Shown here: positions 6,654-12,181 of the stretch, piece after piece
How positions within the stretch are numbered: position 1 is the first letter of the stretch
Layout of the letters: each line of letters begins with the position of its first letter
Origin: a virus
DNA: 41,925 bases
IMG/VR virus record: IMGVR_UViG_3300044609_000862
Span: 1-41,925 of that record
Direction: 5' to 3' (one strand)
Position numbers and translations under genes: made by a program
The notes under the pieces: generated by a model
Databases searched by the model: none
Told to the model about the DNA's origin: nothing
Seen by the model: only the letters and a program-made list of their open reading frames with translations

Positions 6654-7379
6654 TTATCCGATTGACAATACACTCTTTTTGTAGTAGTCATCAAACCCGT
6701 CAAGCATTTCAGTGATTGTTTTGGTTCCATCATTTTTGATAACCTCGTCAATCAATCCAAACTCTTTTGCTTCGTCTGAATTATACCATCTGTCACGTGC
6801 AGAAAACTCCAATACCTCATCAATAGTTTTTCCACAATTCTCAGCCAACATCTTAAACAAGATATAGTTATACTTCTCAGCTTCCATCTGATTGATACGA
6901 GTATCTTGGATGTTACCACTTGTTCCGTGACTAACTTGGTGGGTCATAACCTTTGAATATACCAGTGATGAACGTTTACCTTTGGTTCCTGATGAAAGTA
7001 ATACCGAACCCATAGATGCACACATACCAATGTTTGTGGTAACAACATCTGACTTAATGTAGTTCATCAAATCCACAATACCAAGACCACACAATACTGA
7101 ACCACCTGGTGAGTTAATATATAAGGTAATATCTTTCTGTTCAACTGAGTCCAAGAATAACATCTGAGCCTGAACAATATCGGACATATGCTGGTCAACA
7201 GGTCCTGATACCCATAAGATTCTTTCTCTGAGTAACCTTGAGAAGATATCTATTTGTGTTGCTCTTAACTCTCTCTCTTCCAACACGTAAGGTGTTAACG
7301 CATTTTCGTATCTATCTAATGATAATGATGACACACCTTCACTCTTTGCGAATTTTCTAAATTCTTTTCCGTAATCCAT
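6654..7379 (-). CDS. clpP: ClpP-like serine protease
   Basis: A 241-residue protein covering the ClpP fold, with catalytic residues S122 (CASMGSV), H147 (MTHQVS) and D196 (SARDRWYN) in the right order. The INSPGGSV segment at 89-95 is the substrate-strand motif. Length exceeds bacterial ClpP (about 200) because of a 40-residue N-terminal extension. Phage ClpP homologues act as head maturation proteases or as regulators that recruit host Clp ATPases. Either is possible here; no scaffold or capsid gene is nearby. A cluster of small minus-strand genes (7386-7758) precedes it, 6 bases away. Confidence 0.92.
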   Translation of the reverse strand: MDYGKEFRKFAKSEGVSSLSLDRYENALTPYVLEERELRATQIDIFSRLLRERILWVSGPVDQHMSDIVQAQMLFLDSVEQKDITLYINSPGGSVLCGLGIVDLMNYIKSDVVTTNIGMCASMGSVLLSSGTKGKRSSLVYSKVMTHQVSHGTSGNIQDTRINQMEAEKYNYILFKMLAENCGKTIDEVLEFSARDRWYNSDEAKEFGLIDEVIKNDGTKTITEMLDGFDDYYKKSVLSIG

Positions 7380-7385
7380 ACTATA

Positions 7386-7547
7386 TTATTTTATTCCTTT
7401 ACAAATTTGTTTATCGTCCGATGTGTCCCATAGTTTGGGATTAACCATATGACAGGTATGTTTTCTACCTGTTCGTTGAACAAAGTTTTTTAACTTACTG
7501 TTGTGATTATTCTCAACCTTCCAAGGACATTCCTTACAACAAGACAT
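7386..7547 (-). CDS. Small Cys/His zinc-binding protein, DUF6283-like
   Basis: A 53-residue protein starting MSCCKECPWK, with a CCxxC cluster, a central HTCHMVNP and a late CKG. This is the C-P-W ... C-H ... C layout of the small DUF6283-like proteins found in phages and actinobacteria. The residues are suited to bind zinc. The ATG at 7547 follows the stop of the upstream gene by one base, indicating an operon with 7549-7758 and clpP. Role unknown. Confidence 0.6.
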   Translation of the reverse strand: MSCCKECPWKVENNHNSKLKNFVQRTGRKHTCHMVNPKLWDTSDDKQICKGIK

Positions 7548-7548
7548 A

Positions 7549-7758
7549 TTATATTTTTTTAAATGTAATACCATCAAGTTTTTCAATCAGCATATTGTAG
7601 ATATGTAAATCTACTTCACCAAATTCTTTTTTGTATCGTTCAAAATACAATTTAACCAGTTTTCTTGTTGTCCTTTCTTGTCCTGGTGTCTCACACGACT
7701 CAATAACTTTTTCAACCCACTTCAATACATCAAACCAGTTCTTTCCTTTTGCTGCCAT
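7549..7758 (-). CDS. Hypothetical protein (69 aa)
   Basis: A 69-residue helical, charged protein starting MAAKGKNWFDVLKWVEKVIE. The ATG at 7758 is chosen because any upstream extension would run through tRNA-Phe. Spacing to the next gene is one base. No family recognised. Confidence 0.6.
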   Translation of the reverse strand: MAAKGKNWFDVLKWVEKVIESCETPGQERTTRKLVKLYFERYKKEFGEVDLHIYNMLIEKLDGITFKKI

Positions 7759-7772
7759 AATTTTAAAATTTG

Positions 7773-7846
7773 TGAAGAAGACGGGAATCGAACCACGTGG
7801 CGCAAGATGTTTCAAACCTTTGCTCTACCGACTGAGCTACTTCTTC
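7773..7846 (-). tRNA. tRNA-Phe(GAA), with an extra T-stem base
   Basis: The acceptor GAAGAAG/CTTCTTC is perfect. The anticodon loop TTGAAAC gives GAA. The T-arm reads ACGTGG-TTCGATT-CCCGT, so the T-stem pairs only if one T is bulged. It is a second tRNA-Phe besides the regular one at 11938-12010, and may be degenerate or specialised. Confidence 0.82.
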
Positions 7847-7850
7847 ATGT

Positions 7851-7886
7851 AAAATAAAGGCCGGTGTATTTCACAATCCGACCTTT
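7851..7886 (-). terminator. Intrinsic terminator
   Basis: On the minus strand AAAGGTCGG pairs with CCGGCCTTT around a 13-base loop, followed by ATTTTA. It ends the gene at 7901-8266. Confidence 0.65.
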
Positions 7887-7900
7887 ATATATAAATTAAA

Positions 7901-8266
7901 TTAGATTACTTCAGAGATTGCCTCGTCAGCACAATCCATTATAATATCTGAGTGAATTTCGCCTGTAGCACTTACGAATGTGTCTCTCAAAACATCTTCG
8001 TCAATACTTGGGATGATTAAACGACCATCAACTTCAAATGTTACCACATCATTAGCTTCTAATGAATTAATCATTTCATCAAAGATACATTCATTAATTT
8101 TACCGGTGTATTCAATCAAGAAATCTTTTAATTGTTCTCTTGTGAAAACGATATCCGCTTCTTCAACTACGATACCCGCTTCAGATTTAACTTCATTTAA
8201 TTGTGATTGGATTTCAATTAATTTCTCAATTAACTCTTCGTTTTGTTTTTTGTTCTTCTTAGACAT
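7901..8266 (-). CDS. Acidic coiled-coil hypothetical protein (121 aa)
   Basis: A 121-residue acidic protein. Residues 1-35 form a likely coiled coil (NEELIEKLIEIQSQLNEVKSE). The rest shows two similar parts with alternating helices (FTREQLKDFLIEYT... and DVLRDTFVSATG...). A canonical TTTG-N20-TATATTTG promoter lies 31 bases upstream and a terminator follows the stop, so this is a single-gene transcription unit, consistent with strong host-RNAP expression. No family recognised. Confidence 0.65.
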   Translation of the reverse strand: MSKKNKKQNEELIEKLIEIQSQLNEVKSEAGIVVEEADIVFTREQLKDFLIEYTGKINECIFDEMINSLEANDVVTFEVDGRLIIPSIDEDVLRDTFVSATGEIHSDIIMDCADEAISEVI

Positions 8267-8296
8267 ATTATTATTTTTTTGTTTTTATTTCTTTTA

Positions 8297-8328
8297 CAAA
8301 TATACTTTTAATTTTTGGTTATATCAAA
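8297..8328 (-). promoter_or_regulatory. Bacteroidota-type promoter
   Basis: TTTG-N20-TATATTTG on the minus strand, an exact consensus match. The predicted start site leaves a leader of about 25 bases to the ATG at 8266. Confidence 0.75.
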
Positions 8329-8330
8329 TA

Positions 8331-8930
8331 TTATCTTACCAAACTAACAAAACCTTTTTGGTAATGTGGTGTTCCTTTTTCATCACGATAATACATCTTC
8401 CAAGTATATATACCCGACTCACAGTAGTATCCACTGTTATTAACATTACCAGTCCAATATTGTGATGATGATTCAATAACACAAACCATTTCACCCCACT
8501 GCGTATAAATCTCCAATCGTGGATTAAATACATTGGTTCCCTTGAAGGAAAATATATCATTCAACCCATCGTTGTTAGGTGAAAACGAATTGGGCATGTA
8601 TAGTTTATGACAGATAGTGGTGGTAATAGTTAAAGAAGCCGTGTCAGTACTACACCCATTTAAATCCACACCATACACTTCAATCAAATGATTATCAGTG
8701 GTATCATCCCAAGTCAATGAAATATCATTATCGGACTCAACCTGTCCTACACTATCAACCGTCCAGTAATAAACAACATTGTCTATATTCTCAACAGAAT
8801 AGTTATGTGTCTTAAACTCTGAACACATATCAAGCACATTACCATCGTGTGTTATCGTTAGTGGTAAAGTATCACACTGTCCAAAGAAGTGTGAAGGAAT
8901 AAATAATAATACAAATAAAAGTTTTTTCAT
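8331..8930 (-). CDS. Secreted protein with PKD-like domain and T9SS type B (CHU_C) sorting domain
   Basis: A 199-residue protein. The signal peptide is residues 1-18 (MKKLLFVLLFIPSHFFGQ). Residues 25-105 form a PKD-like beta domain (VVYYWTVDSV...GVDLNGCSTDTASLTI). Residues 110-199 are a gliding-motility-associated C-terminal domain: YMPNSFSPNNDGLNDIF, then LEIYTQWGEMV, YWTG and GIYTWKMYYRD. That domain (CHU_C, TIGR04131) is the type B sorting signal of the Bacteroidota type IX secretion system. The phage protein should be exported by Sec and then T9SS of its host. The upstream TTTG-N20-TATAATTG is host-promoter-like. Molecular target unknown. Confidence 0.88.
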   Translation of the reverse strand: MKKLLFVLLFIPSHFFGQCDTLPLTITHDGNVLDMCSEFKTHNYSVENIDNVVYYWTVDSVGQVESDNDISLTWDDTTDNHLIEVYGVDLNGCSTDTASLTITTTICHKLYMPNSFSPNNDGLNDIFSFKGTNVFNPRLEIYTQWGEMVCVIESSSQYWTGNVNNSGYYCESGIYTWKMYYRDEKGTPHYQKGFVSLVR

Positions 8931-8976
8931 ACGAAATCAATTATACACATTAGACTTTGTAAAGTCAAAAAAGTTG

Positions 8977-9061
8977 AGGTTAGGGTCAGATTCGAACTGA
9001 CGTGTGACTTTCGTCAAACGGTTTTGCAGACCGCTCTTTTCAACCACTCAAGCACCTAACC
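8977..9061 (-). tRNA. tRNA-Cys(GCA) with a long variable arm
   Basis: The acceptor GGTTAGG/CCTAACC is perfect. The anticodon loop CTGCAAA gives GCA, and discriminator U is the Cys identity base. Unlike ordinary class I tRNA-Cys, it has a 16-base variable region with a TGAC-GAAA-GTCA hairpin and a Ser-like D-arm. The same 12-base hairpin recurs at 11828-11839. Confidence 0.85.
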
Positions 9062-9070
9062 TTATTAAAG

Positions 9071-9143
9071 TACCCCCAGAGAGAATCGAACTCCCACCTT
9101 ATCATCCGTAGTGATAGATTCTAATCCATTAAACTACAGGGGC
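9071..9143 (-). tRNA. tRNA-Arg(ACG)
   Basis: The acceptor is GCCCCTG/TGGGGGT with discriminator A. The anticodon loop CTACGGA lies on TATCA/TGATA, giving ACG. The T-loop is TTCGATT. Confidence 0.92.
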
Positions 9144-9147
9144 AAAG

Positions 9148-9235
9148 AGGAGAGCAACAGACTCGAACTGTGCCCAACTTAATGGGTTACTGTTTAGCAA
9201 ACAGTCGGGGTCACCATTACCCTCCTTTACTCTCC
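9148..9235 (-). tRNA. tRNA-Ser(GCU)
   Basis: The anticodon loop TTGCTAA on ACTGT/ACAGT gives GCU. A long variable arm (CCCA/TGGG) makes it class II. The acceptor GGAGAGT/GCTCTCC starts at 9235. One T-stem mismatch and a discriminator U instead of the usual G make identity slightly less sure. Confidence 0.85.
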
Positions 9236-9242
9236 ATGTTAG

Positions 9243-9315
9243 TGTGTCTAACCAGATTCGAACTGGTGCTAACAGAACCACAATCTGTCGTGCTCGCCTC
9301 TACACCATAGACACC
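9243..9315 (-). tRNA. tRNA-His(GUG)
   Basis: The acceptor GTGTCTA/TAGACAC has an extra 5' G at 9315 (the G-1 of tRNA-His). The anticodon loop TTGTGGT lies on ACAGA/TCTGT, giving GUG. Confidence 0.92.
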
Positions 9316-9331
9316 GTGTAATAAACACACT

Positions 9332-9404
9332 CTCAAGCATTCTACTCCCTGCATGACGGAATTGTATATTACTTAGCCCACCGTCCTCAGTATGGGTACT
9401 TGAG
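9332..9404 (-). ncRNA. 73-nt structured RNA element, copy A (unassigned)
   Basis: On the minus strand a terminal stem CTCAAG/CTTGAG encloses ACTG/CAG and GACGG/CCGTC helices and a 21-base loop. It lies between tRNA-His and tRNA-Leu(UAG). Copy B at 10343-10415 is also exactly 73 bases, with the same loop and compensatory changes in the terminal stem. It has no T-arm and is not a tRNA. No Rfam family is recognised. Confidence 0.6.
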
Positions 9405-9417
9405 TTTATGTGTTTTG

Positions 9418-9500
9418 TACCCCTTGTAGGAGTCGAACCTACACGTCTTTAAGACAATGGTTTCTAAGACCACCCTGACTACCAATTCCAGCAAAGGGGT
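9418..9500 (-). tRNA. tRNA-Leu(UAG)
   Basis: The acceptor ACCCCTT/AAGGGGT is perfect with discriminator A. The anticodon loop CTTAGAA gives UAG. A long variable arm is present. It is the second Leu isoacceptor in the window. Confidence 0.94.
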
Positions 9501-9507
9501 AAATAAG

Positions 9508-9594
9508 CGGAAGAGATAGGACTCGAACCTACACATCAGTTTCCCGATACCGGTTTTCAAGACCGGGGCGATACCAATTACGCTTTACTCTTCC
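9508..9594 (-). tRNA. tRNA-Ser(UGA)
   Basis: The acceptor GGAAGAG/CTCTTCC is perfect with discriminator G. The anticodon loop CTTGAAA on CCGGT/ACCGG gives UGA. The long variable arm is normal for Ser. Confidence 0.95.
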
Positions 9595-9682
9595 AAAGTT
9601 CCCCACCCTGAGATTATGGTGAGTAGTCATATCGGTTTTTTCCTATTTGTAAAAACCTGCTGGGCATCCCCGTTAAAAAAAG

Positions 9683-9751
9683 TCAGACTACGTGGCGGTG
9701 TGTCAGGACCGTTACTCCACGGCTGGGTACTATCGGCATTTCCCAGTCTAA
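9683..9751 (-). ncRNA. Branched structured RNA element followed by a T run (unassigned)
   Basis: On the minus strand TTAGACT pairs with AGTCTGA (7 bp). Inside are a GGG/CCC hairpin and a second arm, CGTGG/CCACG capped by CGGT/ACCG with an unpaired AGTAA. A TTTTTTT run follows, so it could also stop transcription. It lies in the tRNA array upstream (in transcription) of tRNA-Ser(UGA). Confidence 0.45.
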
Positions 9752-9811
9752 ACCGAGTCCATTGTTAAATGAGTCTTGGACCAAAGACTGTTGAGTATCT
9801 CTTACTCATTG

Positions 9812-9892
9812 TAGTCAGAACAGGATTTGAACCTGCATTGTCACCCCTTTATAGTGTACACCGCGAGCTGCGTTACCATTCGCCACCTGACT
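9812..9892 (-). tRNA. tRNA-like element 1, acceptor AGTCAGG, abnormal anticodon arm
   Basis: It has an acceptor AGTCAGG/TCTGACT, a D-arm (GCG/CGC) and a good T-arm (GCAGG-TTCAAAT-CCTGT). The central arm is about 8 bases too long and gives no standard 5+7+5 anticodon arm; the best fold is TGT(A)CAC/GTGACA. It may be a pseudo-tRNA or a non-decoding tRNA-like RNA. Confidence 0.45.
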
Positions 9893-9897
9893 ATATT

Positions 9898-10002
9898 TTA
9901 TTTCAATAACCTAGACCAAATCTTAATTACCATATCTCTTTGTGGTGATGGTTTTAGTTTCGACCACCTATCTATCCAATTCTTTATTTGTTCCTGTGTC
10001 AT
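9898..10002 (-). CDS. Small hypothetical protein (34 aa) between tRNA-like elements
   Basis: ATG at 10002 opens a 34-codon frame starting MTQEQIKNWIDRWSKLKPS and ending IWSRLLK. It is basic and Trp-rich. It lies between two elements that share the AGTCAGG acceptor (9812-9892 and 10018-10043). Sensible amino acid content suggests a real small ORF, but no independent support is visible. Confidence 0.35.
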   Translation of the reverse strand: MTQEQIKNWIDRWSKLKPSPQRDMVIKIWSRLLK

Positions 10003-10017
10003 TCTTATTTAATTTTT

Positions 10018-10043
10018 TAGTCAGGACCAATTGCCACCTGACT
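10018..10043 (-). repeat. Minimal AGTCAGG/CCTGACT hairpin, tRNA remnant
   Basis: On the minus strand AGTCAGG, then 11 bases that look like the start of a D-arm, then CCTGACT and A. It looks like a tRNA gene of the same family as 9812-9892 with its middle deleted. Confidence 0.5.
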
Positions 10044-10260
10044 ATATTAAAACACCCTTATCTATCCAACTTACAGGTGTTATGGCTGTCCTCATTGCTG
10101 AGTTAGGAATAAACTGTCTTGCTCCCCTTCGTGATGGGTTTTACCGACCTTAGTAGTCAACTAGAAGGTAATATATATACAAACCTTCAACTCTCCCCTA
10201 TGGTTATCACACCATTTCTCATCGTATGGGACATACTATCTGATGATTAGTCAGAACGTG
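10044..10260. other. Gene-free stretch with hairpins inside the tRNA array
   Basis: No convincing ORF. On the minus strand there are hairpins ATGGT/ACCAT (near 10210), GAAGGT/ACCTTC (near 10165-10190) and a CCCATAC segment also present in the 73-nt elements. It is probably part of the array transcript. Confidence 0.4.
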
Positions 10261-10327
10261 TAGTCAGAACAGGATTCGAACCTGCAATCTTCCTTGTTAG
10301 GAGCTCTGCCAATTGAGTTACCTGACT
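10261..10327 (-). tRNA. tRNA-like element 2, acceptor AGTCAGG, shrunken anticodon arm
   Basis: The acceptor AGTCAGG/TCTGACT, D-arm with AATTGGCA and T-arm GCAGG-TTCGAAT-CCTGT are intact. Total length is only 67 bases: the anticodon region folds as TCCT-AACA-AGGA, with no 7-base loop and no readable anticodon. It shares acceptor and T-arm with element 1. Confidence 0.5.
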
Positions 10328-10342
10328 ATGTTACTACCAGCT

Positions 10343-10415
10343 CTTCGGCATTCTACTCCCCGCAACACGGAATTGTATCTTACTTAGCCCATCGTCAGCG
10401 GTATGGGTACCGAAG
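10343..10415 (-). ncRNA. 73-nt structured RNA element, copy B (unassigned)
   Basis: Same length and same conserved loops as copy A (9332-9404), but the terminal stem is CTTCGG/CCGAAG instead of CTCAAG/CTTGAG and the next helix is CCGC/GCGG. Paired changes on both sides of the helix are direct evidence for selected RNA structure. Confidence 0.6.
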
Positions 10416-10581
10416 TTCACTAATAGTTGAGGATGAGAAGTCCTCTGTGTTGTGAAAGTCGGTAAAAATGCACTTTTACACCCTTTGTCCTGAACATAAA
10501 CTATTCCTTTCTCAAGGGAACAACACCGTAAAAGACACACCCTGGGACGCTGGTCAATGGGTAGCGTAGTGTGTACTTTAG
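10416..10581. other. Gene-free stretch with hairpins inside the tRNA array
   Basis: No credible ORF. On the minus strand there are hairpins ACGCT/AGCGT inside ACACAC/GTGTGT, GAGGA/TCCTC with a 7-base loop, and a long GTAAAA/TTTTAC-type stem. Likely further structured RNA. Confidence 0.4.
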
Positions 10582-10696
10582 TAGTCAGGGCCGGACTCGA
10601 ACCGGATAAGTAACCTTACTTCTAATGGAATCTCCAAGTGTCGAGAACCACTATCTCTATGGATTTGGGACCGTCCCTCATTACACCCACCTGACT
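10582..10696 (-). tRNA. tRNA-like element 3, 115 nt, acceptor AGTCAGG
   Basis: The ends pair perfectly (AGTCAGG/CCTGACT, discriminator A) and the T-arm CCGG-TTCGAGT-CCGG is clear. A long variable-type hairpin AAGTAA/TTACTT precedes it. The centre is about 30 bases longer than in a class II tRNA and yields no standard anticodon arm. An overlapping GAGA/TCTC and AGTG/CACT pairing is possible. Confidence 0.4.
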
Positions 10697-10739
10697 CCAA
10701 CAAAGATATGGTAAGTTTTTCAATCTACCAAATCTTTTT

Positions 10740-10802
10740 TTATTTTTCTCTTCCCCATATTAACCATCCTATGAAGATTCCAATTACAATACCTGATGCC
10801 AT
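10740..10802 (-). CDS. Tiny membrane peptide (20 aa)
   Basis: ATG at 10802 opens a 20-codon frame, MASGIVIGIFIGWLIWGREK, a single hydrophobic helix with a charged end. It begins 8 bases after the stop of the gene at 10810-11112, so it could be its translational partner. The composition is non-random but the size keeps confidence low. Confidence 0.35.
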   Translation of the reverse strand: MASGIVIGIFIGWLIWGREK

Positions 10803-10809
10803 ATTTTTC

Positions 10810-11112
10810 TTATTCTGCCAAATCTTTTTCTATTTCCTCATACCATTCTTCAACCGCAAATAATAATTGAATAAACTCACCATCTTCATCCGATTCATAC
10901 TTAACGTGGAACCCTCCTGTAGATACATTTGTTTTTTCTTTAAACGCCATTTTTAATAGTCGTCTGGCTTCTTGTCTCAATTCAGGAACAGTTGGAATAC
11001 CTTCGTCAGAAGCCGCCCACTCCCAATTCAATACTTCCATTACTTTTCGGACTTGTTCAAACTTGAAGTAGTCCATTATACTATCAATAGCATCTTGTTG
11101 TTTCTGTGTCAT
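10810..11112 (-). CDS. Hypothetical phage protein (100 aa)
   Basis: A 100-residue acidic protein with DYFKFEQVRKVMEVLNWEWA and a central TGGFHVKYESDEDGEFI. This layout (a FEKVxKxMxxLxWxW-type opening and a TGGF turn) is familiar from conserved hypothetical proteins of T4-like and other large phages; function unknown. One base separates it from the stop of the upstream gene, so both are in one operon. Confidence 0.65.
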   Translation of the reverse strand: MTQKQQDAIDSIMDYFKFEQVRKVMEVLNWEWAASDEGIPTVPELRQEARRLLKMAFKEKTNVSTGGFHVKYESDEDGEFIQLLFAVEEWYEEIEKDLAE

Positions 11113-11113
11113 A

Positions 11114-11533
11114 TTATTTATCTAAATCTTTATCATTATCCATCAACTCAATAAGAGTCTCCTTTTGTTTTTCTTTCTTCGCCATCTCAATCATCTTATT
11201 GATTACCTCAATATTTCCTTCTCTCTTATCTTTGAAGAAATCAAAATACATCGGTGGAAACTTCCAACTCTTAATCGTATAGTCAAATCCCAAAATCTCA
11301 TTTGGTGTGGTGTCAGTTTTAATATCCACAAAATATGAATAATTCTCTTCAAACCATCTAAATGCCTGTGAGAAGATTGGCGCTGCAATATTTTCAGACA
11401 CTCCGTTGGTGTATACTCTACTTGTCCTTAACTCCCTGTTGTCCAAATGACTGAAACATCCATAACAACGCTCGTTAAATCCAAGATTCTTGAGTTCCGA
11501 AGCAATTTCGTATGTAACAAATTCTTTTTCCAT
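11114..11533 (-). CDS. Conserved hypothetical protein (139 aa)
   Basis: A 139-residue protein starting MEKEFVTYEIASELKNLGF, with the segment AAPIFSQAFRWFEENYSYF. This pattern is familiar from Bacteroidota phage and prophage hypothetical proteins. The ATG at 11533 is chosen because the longer frame runs through tRNA-Gln. A consensus host promoter (11538-11569) directly precedes it, giving a very short leader. Function unknown. Confidence 0.65.
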   Translation of the reverse strand: MEKEFVTYEIASELKNLGFNERCYGCFSHLDNRELRTSRVYTNGVSENIAAPIFSQAFRWFEENYSYFVDIKTDTTPNEILGFDYTIKSWKFPPMYFDFFKDKREGNIEVINKMIEMAKKEKQKETLIELMDNDKDLDK

Positions 11534-11537
11534 AGGA

Positions 11538-11569
11538 CAAAGATAAGGCAAGTTTATTAATAAAACAAA
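11538..11569 (-). promoter_or_regulatory. Bacteroidota-type promoter
   Basis: TTTG-N20-TATCTTTG on the minus strand. The start site would be within a few bases of the ATG at 11533, so the transcript would be nearly leaderless. Confidence 0.65.
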
Positions 11570-11575
11570 AAAAAG

Positions 11576-11646
11576 TTGTCCCTGCTGGATTCGAACCAAC
11601 ATTTTTAGAATCAAAATCTAACATCCTGCCTTTAGATGAAGGGACA
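11576..11646 (-). tRNA. tRNA-Gln(UUG)
   Basis: The acceptor TGTCCCT/AGGGACA is perfect with discriminator A. The anticodon loop TTTTGAT on TTAGA/TCTAA gives UUG. Confidence 0.94.
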
Positions 11647-11650
11647 ATAT

Positions 11651-11699
11651 GGAGCGTAGTGGGGCTGCAGTCCCCTGAGGCACCTACGCAAGTTACTCC
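11651..11699 (-). ncRNA. Compact hairpin RNA between tRNA-Gln and tRNA-Asp (unassigned)
   Basis: On the minus strand GGAG/CTCC closes a GCGTAG/CTACGC helix capped by GGGG/CCCC. Nearly every base is in a helix. The unpaired GGAGTAA beginning recalls the AGTAA bulge of the element at 9683-9751. Confidence 0.45.
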
Positions 11700-11706
11700 T
11701 CTTTAG

Positions 11707-11779
11707 CGGCTCCAACGGGATTCGAACCCGTACCACACGGCGTGACAAGCCGGCATTGTAGCCATTCAACCATAGAGCC
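11707..11779 (-). tRNA. tRNA-Asp(GUC)
   Basis: The acceptor is GGCTCTA/TGGAGCC with discriminator G, as expected for Asp. The anticodon loop TTGTCAC gives GUC. One mismatch at the base of the anticodon stem. Confidence 0.92.
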
Positions 11780-11937
11780 AAAAAGTGGGTGGAATCAGAG
11801 GCCTTCTGTCCACCGAGACCTCGTCGTTGACTTTCGTCAGAGCGTACCGAGACACTTTTTAAAACCCCATCTTCGTCGGATTAACGGACCGACTGCCATA
11901 TCGGAGGTGGGGGTTGTCCTGTTAATTCAGGACCTCG
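11780..11937 (-). ncRNA. Multi-branched structured RNA between tRNA-Phe and tRNA-Asp (unassigned)
   Basis: On the minus strand the first half has GTCCTG/CAGGAC and GTCGG/CCGAC hairpins inside CCCC/GGGG. The second half is closed by AAAAAGTG/CACTTTTT and contains TGAC-GAAA-GTCA and CAGA/TCTG. No ORF. It abuts tRNA genes on both sides, so it is probably cut from the same precursor. Confidence 0.5.
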
Positions 11938-12010
11938 TGGTACCAGGTGGATTCGAACCACCGACACAAGGATTTTCAGTCCTTTGCTCTACCAACTGAG
12001 CTATGGTACC
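11938..12010 (-). tRNA. tRNA-Phe(GAA), regular copy
   Basis: The acceptor GGTACCA/TGGTACC is perfect with discriminator A. The anticodon loop CTGAAAA on AAGGA/TCCTT gives GAA. The T-stem is intact, unlike the copy at 7773-7846. Confidence 0.95.
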
Positions 12011-12017
12011 ATTATAG

Positions 12018-12092
<75 letters not shown>

Positions 12093-12099
12093 AATTAAG

Positions 12100-12174
12100 T
12101 TCTCACGGTTGGAATCGAACCAACGACCTTTTGAATATCAGTCAAAAACTCTAAACCAACTGAGCTACGTGAGA
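12100..12174 (-). tRNA. tRNA-Ile(GAU)
   Basis: The acceptor TCTCACG/CGTGAGA is perfect with discriminator A. The anticodon loop CTGATAT on TTTGA/TCAAA gives GAU. Confidence 0.94.
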
Positions 12175-12181
12175 ATGTTAG

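Noticed and set aside
9148-9225. A D-armless reading of tRNA-Ser(GCU)
   Set aside because: Taking the acceptor as GGAGGGT would leave a shrunken D-arm, but GGAGAGT starting at 9235 pairs better with GCTCTCC and gives a normal 88-nt class II tRNA.
10334-10540. A 68-codon minus-strand frame over the 73-nt element copy B
   Set aside because: Its codons are fully explained by the conserved RNA structure; the equivalent frame is broken in copy A.
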